Shown here piece by piece: positions 35,901 to 43,800 of a stretch of 64,000 nucleotides of DNA; positions within the stretch are counted from its first letter, which is position 1, and every line of letters begins with the position of its first letter. The stretch covers positions 1 to 64,000 of the forward strand of contig JAUCBJ010005377.1 of assembly GCA_032718475.1 (NCBI GenBank), in the 5' to 3' direction. A model generated the notes under the pieces. That model worked only from the letters and a program-made list of their open reading frames with translations, was not told the DNA's origin and made no database searches. The position numbers and the translations under genes were made by a program. Source of the stretch: Nemertoderma westbladi (Eukaryota; Xenacoelomorpha; Nemertodermatida; Nemertodermatidae).

Positions 35901-36025
35901 AGTTGATGGGCGATGTGAGTCACACTTCCGGTACGCAATACCAACAACAAGTCAAGATGAAGAACAAACCAACAGCTAACTCCGCTGCACCGCCAACTTC
36001 CTCTAACAAACAACTTTATATTTAG
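26924..36025 (+). CDS. Tetraspanin family membrane protein, seven coding exons
   Basis: Four-pass membrane organiser protein. Exons: 26924-27013, 27208-27334, 30300-30415, 31192-31392, 32979-33158 (or 33164), 35279-35362, 35876-36025. All introns are GT-AG and phases agree, giving 315 or 317 residues. Features in order: a basic N-tail; TM1 (LFVFNAAFWFAGLIVVILG, across the first intron); TM2 with LIGFLGCFGAIKESKACLF; TM3 (MALVFILIIELIIGLIGIVF); a large extracellular loop with the diagnostic ECCG (residues 180-183), PQSCCP, VC and GC cysteines; TM4 (YCYIIGICGLVFALLQIVGIVMAC); and a polar C-tail with a QYQQQV tyrosine motif. The exon 5 donor is ambiguous (CAT|GTACAT or CAT|GTTAGT, both phase 0). 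It is a CD63/CD151-like member but I cannot assign an orthologue. Confidence 0.92.
28172..29637 (-). mobile_element. RTE-type copy in tetraspanin intron 2, 5' truncated with internal deletion
   Basis: Reads on the minus strand from AHFEKLLNNDRVLPD through RT and the C-terminal motifs to a CCTAGTAGTACAG tail. A long open frame (29472-28180) spans RT to the end without the stops that break the 11.6-15.4-kb copy: FADDLGVLSESLEGAQRLL and NQTLYNIGGVSLVPPRLT are intact. About 230 bp between the RT N-terminal motif and PIERLLRGNQ are missing, joined at a CCC microhomology near 29460. The frame just before that (around 29520) is also shifted. No clear target duplication was found. It is antisense to the tetraspanin gene. 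Confidence 0.9.
29880..30082. other. Intron sequence, nothing recognised
   Basis: Tetraspanin intron 2 sequence between the RTE copy and the intronic minisatellite. Confidence 0.4.
30083..30270. repeat. Minisatellite of GGGCTGGAAGCTGGCCCTT-type units
   Basis: Four to five diverged units of about 32-45 bp, each with GGGCTG(G/C)AAGC...GGCCCTT(T)CCAG...CCACAAATA, so each unit also has an internal dyad. The array ends 29 bp before the splice acceptor of tetraspanin exon 3 at 30300. Confidence 0.75.
31451..32860. mobile_element. 1.41-kb foldback element in tetraspanin intron 4
   Basis: The left end GGGCGGTGCGTTTTTTAC is matched by its inverted copy ending at 32860, and TA flanks both ends (31449-31450 and 32861-32862). 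The inverted similarity continues almost to the centre. The arms are about 700 bp each and clearly diverged but alignable, for example GTGATGATTATTCTCAATTT against its complement near 32505. It encodes no protein. The TA flanks would fit a Tc1/mariner-type target preference. The intron transcript would contain a long imperfect hairpin. Confidence 0.85.
33480..34200 (+). mobile_element. Decayed RTE-type RT remnant in tetraspanin intron 5
   Basis: Stop-ridden translations recall the RTE ORF: a segment like RHLxIIYLxCLRL near 33560, GYGIP near 33635, MMVPQRLSP (from YDGSTTFVS) near 33680, then PLFPIIVVDFVLS near 33890-33920, and DCTPGCRAG near 34060. The order is that of the intact copy, but divergence is far greater. 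This is an older relative, not the young family. Confidence 0.5.
34380..34455. repeat. AT microsatellite
   Basis: A low-complexity run of ATA, AAT and TA steps, from which no unit length stands out. Confidence 0.7.
35470..35785 (+). other. Orphan open frame without ATG in tetraspanin intron 6
   Basis: An uninterrupted frame of about 100 codons ends TTC AAT TAA at 35785-35787. It contains INWVFPGLPSLDGEALFWYL, FETAPYLCPTVANN and VIEKSQLMVQRRKNVRF. It has no start codon and no strong acceptor at its left edge, and I do not recognise it. It could be the tail of a decayed element or a skipped alternative exon. Confidence 0.3.
35801..35826. repeat. 26-base C homopolymer 50 bp before an exon acceptor
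   Basis: Uninterrupted C run at 35801-35826; the acceptor AG of tetraspanin exon 7 is at 35874-35875. Confidence 0.95.
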
Positions 36026-36386
36026 AGAAACTATTTTTATTCAATTTTGTCTCTGTGGTGTTATTTGTGATACATTTTTTGCGTTTAGTTTAAACCATTT
36101 TGCACTGATTTTAAAAACTATTCTTCACCTTTTACCTTCCTGTCACGAATGGCGAGTTGGTATTGAAACTATGCTTCGTCAGGAAACGTAATTGATAATT
36201 ACAACATTCCAAATAAGTATAAAAGTACATTTAGTTAGGCCTCCTAAAATAAGTGCGCCCCGAGATAGTATTTAACTTGATGACGAGTTAATCTTAAATA
36301 CGTTATGTATTATTTCGTTTTATTAAGGCAATGGCATATACAGTAACAGACCACCTAGTGTATGCCTATATCATGCTAAATTATTT

Positions 36387-36392
36387 AATAAA
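36387..36392 (+). promoter_or_regulatory. Candidate polyadenylation signal of the tetraspanin gene
   Basis: AATAAA 362 bases after the stop codon, with the next downstream feature an RTE insertion at 36494. It would give a 3' UTR of about 380 bases. Confidence 0.5.
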
Positions 36393-36493
36393 CTATTATA
36401 TTCTCAAGTGACTAACACTGTTTTTGTATTGCTTTGTCAAATATCAAGTCTGGAAGTCAGGAATGTTTTTATTTATGTTATATATTTTATTTG

Positions 36494-36750
36494 CAGGACA
36501 TTGCTTTCGCCGTGAGGACCAGCCAGTGCATAATCTTGTACTTTGGCAGCCTCATGGAGTGAATAAGCATGGTGGACAGCCCATGACTTTCTTGAGACGC
36601 ATCTTAAAGGACACTGGCCTTAAAGATGCGGATGATCTAGCAAATGTCATGGGTGATACGGAGTTGTGGCGGTGCAATTTTGTTGACAAGCCGGCACAGC
36701 ATTCTTAAAAATGCAGCTGCAATGCAGCATGCCGATCCTAGTAGTAGTAG
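36494..36750 (+). mobile_element. Very short 5'-truncated RTE-type copy with target duplication
   Basis: Contains only the last 257 bases of the young RTE family, from GGACATTGCTTTCGCC (AGHCFRRED) to CCTAGTAGTAGTAG. A 24-base target duplication with two mismatches flanks it (36470-36493 and 36751-36774). The frame PMTFLRRILKDTGLKDADDL is still open, with two substitutions relative to other copies. Confidence 0.9.
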
Positions 36751-36774
36751 TATTTATGTTTTATTTTTTATTTG

Positions 36775-38232
36775 TTTCGTTTAAACTTTTTGCCTCAATT
36801 AATTATAAATATCTAATTTATTCAGAATTGCAAAATTTCATTAAATACCCAATACTCATGTTAGTTAGGTATTCAACAATTAATTATCATTACTATACAG
36901 GGTGTTCATTTAAAGTTATTTTAAAATTTAAAACTAATTTAAAAGTTAATATCTTGTCCATAGTTGTTTATTATTTGTTTATGGTTGTTAAATATTCAAT
37001 TGAATATTAATTCCTTTTAAGTAAATTTAGTTAAGAATAATGATTAAACTTTATTAAACAAATATTATCCAGGTTATAGAAAATTGTACAAAATTATCTC
37101 TCTAACTTGATCAGTGTTAATTGTCAGAGTAAGAGACCAATTATAGCATATTAACAATCGTAGTTAGTGTTAAATTTAAATTAACACCCTATATATCATC
37201 AAAGAACAAAATAGAAAGTCAAATGCATTGACTTGCAATGGTGTCATCCTCCATCATTAAGATTTTTTGAAATTTTGCAAGCAATCATAATAGTATAAAG
37301 CATGTAATAATAGTGATGGTTTGCATCTAGTAGAAACAAATTTAGCCCATTAAACTGCTGAGTCAGTGGTTATTAAAAAACCACCCTGTAGCATTCTGTA
37401 TGTCTTGGTGTAGCAACATGTGTTGGCATAATTGAATTATTTGGAATAATTTGTGATGTTTGCTTAATAATTATGACATCGGTAAATCTTCATTATTTAC
37501 TAATTATGCATTGTAAAGAATTCGCTAGAGCTGAATACTCAACACTACTTTGTTTTTAAATACATATACAGGTGTAATGAGAATATTGTACTCTATTGTT
37601 ATAATGTGCTATATAACAACTTTATGTTAGTAGTGATTATGTTAATTCTAAAAATTATATTGTCGGATTATTATTACACGTTATTACCGCTTTTAAAAGA
37701 TGGCAATAAGTTCTGACTCGGAGTTAATCAGTAAAGGTTGGAATCCCAGTAAATATTAAAAGTCAGCGTAAACCGGTAAACCTTATCATACAGATGTTTG
37801 ACATTTTATAATGTAAACTAGGAATATTTTATTTGAATTGCGATTCCGCCACTTGGTGGTGATGTGAAATTCGCTTTTATTTAAAAAAAACTATTGGAAA
37901 CATATTTTACAGAGCCGTTGCTAAGATATTCACGTGCAGATGTTGAGCCGCGCAGACTGACGGACAGATATACGGAAACTGCCGACATCAGACATACGAA
38001 ACTTTATGCTAAGACTAACAGGCAGTGTGGCTCGCCTCAGGATCTATTTCAGTCATAGCAGGACTGGTTTTTTTGGTTATCATGATTCAGTTTACTTTTT
38101 TACTATTGGGAATTGAATTGTAAATGTAGGCCTACATTCTTATGTAACGAATATTCTTATTTGTTGTTAATCAAAGTTTAATAATTTTTACTAAGAAGAT
38201 AAATTAAACGCACAACAATATAATTGTAACCT
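36775..38232. other. Intergenic, no gene seen
   Basis: AT-rich sequence between the tetraspanin gene and the iteron MITE at 38.2 kb. A stretch near 37840-38000 with GAGCCGTTGCTAAGATATTC may be an old SINE fragment, but no boundaries are visible. Confidence 0.4.
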
Positions 38233-38438
38233 AATGATATTGATAACTCTTGTCTGGACAACTCGTGTCTGGACATCCCTTGCCCTGCATTAGCTCTGTA
38301 AACTGTAAATCTATAATTACTGTACGTGATTTATTGTTTATTGTTTTGGTTCGAAACTCCGCCTTGACCGTAATTAAACGATTGGTATAGGAAAGGCACT
38401 AAGGCTGGTCTAGACATGAGTTGTCTGGACTCGAGTTG
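38233..38438. mobile_element. Iteron MITE 'c' (15-bp GACA-type units)
   Basis: Left units: GGACA at 38256 and 38271, exactly 15 bp apart, with remainder ACTCGTGTCT in the first. Right units in the complement: TGTC at 38422 and 38437, again 15 bp apart (GACAACTCGAGTCCA and GACAACTCATGTCTA when reversed). A 9-bp direct repeat with one mismatch, TTGTAACCT at 38224-38232 and TCGTAACCT at 38439-38447, may be the target duplication. The interior is about 130 bp and noncoding. Confidence 0.6.
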
Positions 38439-38449
38439 TCGTAACCTTC

Positions 38450-40862
38450 ACCTGCAGTCTTTAGCACTGCAGTTTGTCATTTGCAATAGTATTTACAAAA
38501 TTAATTCATTACATTTAAAGGACATATTATATTTCAATGATAAAATAAATAATTTAAATCTATAGAGATTTTATTTGTACTGCTTTAAATGTCGATCTTG
38601 CAATTCCCTACGATGAACCGTAATATAATGTGATTAATGGAAGTGGAAATAATCTTTTATGATCTCTCCGCTCGTAAAATTGTACCAAAAATAGGGCACG
38701 AAATATGCAATAATTAATTATTACACAATATTTTTTTTACAGCACTGCTAATTCCGTTAGTTAAGGGGCGCACGAGAGGGTATGGTGACAATCAGAATTA
38801 TTCGCGAAATGGCCGTTTGGTGGCGCTTTTATAGATCAGGCAATGGCGCAAAGTTTCTCTCACGTTGCGGTAGTGTGTAATCCCTGCTGGTTTTTTGTGG
38901 AGGCGATTGTTCTAGAATGTCTTAATCGCCTAGAGACTGTCAGTTGGTTGTATTTAAATATATATACGATGGTTAAATTGTGTTGCTATTTTCTTTATTT
39001 TAATTCGTCAATGTAAGAAAACTGGCAAAATGTAAAAGACATTAATTAAAATTTCAAAATAACTATTTTGGTATGAAACAAACCTGCTACTTTTAACATC
39101 GGATTTTTTTATTGACTCGTCAATACCAAAATGCCTATTTCTTTAACATTTATGAAAAATGTTATTTGAGAAAAATGAAACTTATTTTTTATTGTCAATT
39201 TTGTTGAAAGATTAGCTTACAGTAGGTTAATAGGACAGTAGGTTAGTTAAATTCATGATGCTTTTCAATCTAAAATTTTTGGCATTTAGTTCCTAGTTTT
39301 CTCGAATCAACCATCGAATTTAGCCAAATCATTATTGCACAATAATATATTTCCATCGGGATAAGAAGATAAGTAAAATTGCAATAATTAATTAATATTA
39401 TCAGCAAAATATATAAATATAGTCAACAATAACAATAATGGTACTGAAAATATAAAAAAAAACTATTATCTGCGATAACCTCACTATGAGCATGAACATA
39501 CAGAAACACCTTCACACACATATAATGTTCATATTGGTGCAGCCATATAGAACTAGAATCAAGGAAAAATATTGAAGCCTGTAAGTTAACGACTTACCGA
39601 CGTCTCTCCTCAAAGATAGTGTCCTAGAGATCATTTACGACATGACTATTTAATTGACGATATGTGGATAACCAACCCAACACGCGCCGGTGTTAGTGAT
39701 GGTAGACCGTTAGCCCACCCATTCATTCAATAGGATTAAATTGGTTTATCATACAACGCGATAAACATACAGTAGTTCGGCTTCTCAAAGCCTCCTCGCT
39801 CCAAACCAGTCACTACTATCTTACTTCTGTACAAGCTTAGCCACAGATAGTGAAGCTATACACTACCGGTAGTGCTTATACAGTATATCAACACATAAAT
39901 AATCTAACATGTACTTTAATACACTAATACACACATTATCATGGCACGGAATATCACACAAGAATTACGATTATCTGAATTTCACATCAACGAGTTCGGT
40001 GTTTGGAGTAAAGTCAACATACAGTCGCAAACATAATCCATGAAAGTCAGTTGGTGCCAGTGTAATGCAGCAAGTCTAAGTGGTGCCCTAGTCAAAGACT
40101 AAGACAGTCATAGCTAAAAGATGAGTGTTTGTATGGCGGACGCCATCCGCCTAACTAGGCCAGCCACTAACTGACAGATACTAATTGGATAACGTCTATA
40201 TATTATGCACTCCTTAATGTTAGACCTGTAATAACTCTGGATTTTAAAATGGATTAAGATGATTAAATTTAGATATATTTGTCGCTGAATGGAGCCGGTT
40301 TTTGTCTGGATTAGGTCTGTCTCTCTCAAGGATGGCGGCGAAGTCTCATTTTCGAAAGTCAAAAAAAATAATGCAGAAATTAAACGTCCCACAACAACAG
40401 TTTAAATATGATAACTACAGTGACGATTTCTTCTAAAATGCAGAAATTATAACACAACCGGTTAAAACGGCAATTAAATCAAACCAAAGGGGTGTCAATA
40501 TCAACAACGCCAGTCGTCAGCCGAAACCCGAGAAATAATTGTAAAAACTATACTGTAACCTGTATTCCTACCTTTTCTTTATTGTTTTATTGTTTTGTTT
40601 AGCCAACACCCTTCAAGTCTTGGTACACAAGTCATTTTAAGCTGCTTATTTCTTTAAATATGATCTAAAAACCGGAAACCTGTAATCTTCCAGATTTTCG
40701 GCGTTCGGTTTCGGCTAAACTTTGACGTCAAACTTATAAACTAAACATCCCCAACTATAACTAGGGCGTAGGTAGTTATATAGAAGAGCTTTTTACTGCA
40801 GCAATTATTATAATTTTCTTTTAGATTAATACGATAATTCATGGAATGTTTTCAATAGTTTT
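38450..40862. other. Intergenic 3' of the homeobox gene
   Basis: No supported gene. It is AT-rich with scattered GC-richer patches (38760-38900, 39660-39730 and 40100-40160) that I cannot classify. TTTATT near 40577 would read as AATAAA for the minus-strand homeobox transcript. Confidence 0.4.
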
Positions 40863-43800
40863 CTACGACTCAGTAGAGGAGTTTTGCAACCGCGACTCAT
40901 CGGCTACTGGTGCTAAGATGATTCGAGGCGAATCGCTGGCATTACAGTTCGCCACCCAATCGCTGCATCGATGATCTGTGCTTCCCAATTCATTGGCAAC
41001 CGTACCAAAATCCTCAACATCAACATCATCTTCGTCCATGACACCTTCGTGATCATCAACAGTGCCAGAGTTCTCTCTTTTCGCACTCTTCTTGTGTTTC
41101 ATTCGTCTGTTCTGGAACCACGTTTTCACCTGGAATTAAATATAATAATTTTTACTAAAATATAAAAAATTGCTATTAATTATTATCATTTAATTAATTA
41201 ATAATTATATTACATAAAGAGCTATGCAATGCTACCATTAGTAATTTACCGTTTAGAATGCGAGTCAGCAGGATACTAAGTCGTAAAAAAGTCTAAATTA
41301 GAAAACGGGCCGGCCACTGTAGATATATCTAGCCGTAGACGTAGCCGTAGAGGGTGTTCGGACACTTCCCCCCCGGACACTTCCCCCCCGGAAAGTTTCC
41401 CCCCGCTCAAGTAGGACATTTCCCCCCCGGACACTTCCCCCCCAGACACTTCCCCATCGGACACTTCCCCCCCCCGACTGTTCTTAACTTCGCACATTCG
41501 TATTTTTCATTTTGTAAGGTAAACGGACCGCTTATATCCAGACAAGTTGTATCCAATTTTCCTTTTGTAGCTCAAAAAGTGATCTTTTGCATCCCGATTT
41601 TACATTTTATATCCAAGTTTTATTTATGGGTTTTATCAATGCAATTATATCGTATTGTTTGCTATATTCTTTAAACAATTAATTAGATGACCTATAAATT
41701 CCATCCCCCGAATGATATACTGTTTTTATTAACTATAGAATTACAATAATTAATTGTTTTAATTTTAGGTATTATTATGTAATAGTCTTCACTCTCCACG
41801 GGTAAAATCGACATGCGTCGACCTGTATTCTGTGTTCAGCATTACATATTGATATACATATTACTACTACTATACATACTATATAGATATTATACACACT
41901 ACATATTAAATTTCCTGGTTACTTGCAATATTTTTAATAGGATTTTGTTGAATTATATAATATTGTAGTAATTTATATATTAATTTGGTTAACATTCAAT
42001 ACAGCTTCTACTTTAGGCTTAGTCAATTTATTATCGGATGATACAAACATGAATTAATTATTTCAAAATGTTCTTAAAGTCTTTCACCCCGGGCACTCAG
42101 GGAAATGCCGGGGTCTGGGGGCGATAGCCCCCAAGAAAAGAAGCGGGGGTTTGGGGGCGGCAGCCCCCAACAAAAGACGCGGGGTTTGGGGGCGGCAGCC
42201 CCCAACAAAAGAAGCGGGGGTTTGGGGGCGGCAGCCCCCAATTAAAAGAAAAACAAACAAAATTTGACTCTAAAAATGTTTCGTTTATAATTTTGAAAAA
42301 ACTTGTCTAGATACAACTTGTCCTGTAACCATCTTTAACTTTTGTTTATTGCTTTGATGCACCCATAGTTAAATTTTAACACTTTAACTGGGGGGGAAGT
42401 GTCCGGGGGGGAAGTGTCCTAGATCCGCCGTAGAGTTTATATCTGTCGCAGATATAGATACAGTATAAACTCCGGCTGTACCTCTTTTCCACTATACCCT
42501 TATTCTACTGTAGTACAGTATATGTAGGTAGGCCTACTGTAGCTGCCTCATTTTAGGTGCCACAATAAGACCCAAGGGTCTGGAAACTGCTAAATTACCC
42601 AAACCTTTGTGTACACCCGCAACAGAAACAGGTTTCCCATTGTACCGTTGGATTACATTAATATTAGCACTCACGCCTAGATTCTTTCTTAGGGAGTGCG
42701 AAATTACACAGCCTTTTAGTCAGATTTGCATCTGTGCCGTCAAACACTATTGCGAAAGCAGTTCAGACGCTGTATTAGGAGTACACACACACACTCGGAC
42801 ATTTACTGTAATTCGTTATACCGGTAGCTTTCAGTTAAATTCACTCCTTTCATATGGCACTCCTATCAGACACCAAGCCACACAATATACCCGCCCAATA
42901 TACCCGCCCAATATACCCGCCCAATATACCCGCCCAATATAACCACCCAATATACCCGCCCAATATACCCACCTAATATTCCCGCCCAATATACCCACCC
43001 GATATACCCGCCCAATATACCCGCCCAGGCCCAATATACCCGCCCAATATACCCACTTAATATACCCGCCCAATATACCCGCCCAATATATTGTACCCAC
43101 CCAATATACCCGCCCAATATACCCGCCCAACATACCCGCCCAACATACCCGCCCAATATACCCACCCAATATACCCGCTCAACATACCCGCCCAACATAC
43201 CCGCCCAATATACCCGCCCAATATACCCGCCCAACATACCCGCCCAACATACCCGCCCAATATACCCGCCCAATATATTGTACCCACCCAATATACCCGC
43301 CCAATATACCCGCCCAATATACCCGCCCAACATACCCGCCCAACATACCCGCCCAATATACCCGCCCAATATATTGTACCCACCCAATATACCCGCCCAA
43401 TATACCCGCCCAATATACCCGTCCAATATACCACCCAATATTTTGCCACCCAATAACCACGCTTTCCATGAGTTGGTTGCCAGAGAAGTAGTTCTGGTAT
43501 GACCTCGTCTTTACTTCGCCAGCAGTGCCCACTGAATCTTAATCTGCGTTCACGGAGGGTGGTTGATACAGGTGGTATTGTACCATAAAGCTCGGCGTTT
43601 GTCATGTGTTGTCTCCAGCTGATGTTTAGGGCTGCCCAATATACCCGCCCAATATACCCGCCCAACATACTCGCCCAATATACCCGCCCAATATACCCGC
43701 CCAATACCCCCCCCAATATACCCACACAATATACCCGCCCAATATACCCGCGCAATATACCCGCCCAATATACCCGCCCAACATACCCGCCAAATATACC

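Larger units (their letters stand above)
41353..42426. mobile_element. Iteron MITE 'b' in the homeobox intron, 9-bp target duplication
   Basis: The left end GGTGTTC is followed by about seven units of GGACACTTCCCCCCC type at 15-bp spacing (GGACA at 41360 and 41375), with some decayed units. The right end, on the minus strand, is GGATCTA followed by two such units. GCCGTAGAG at 41344-41352 and 42427-42435 is a perfect 9-bp target duplication, the length made by MuDR-type transposases. The element carries a nested relative (41518-42330) and a hairpin repeat. It is noncoding. Confidence 0.8.
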
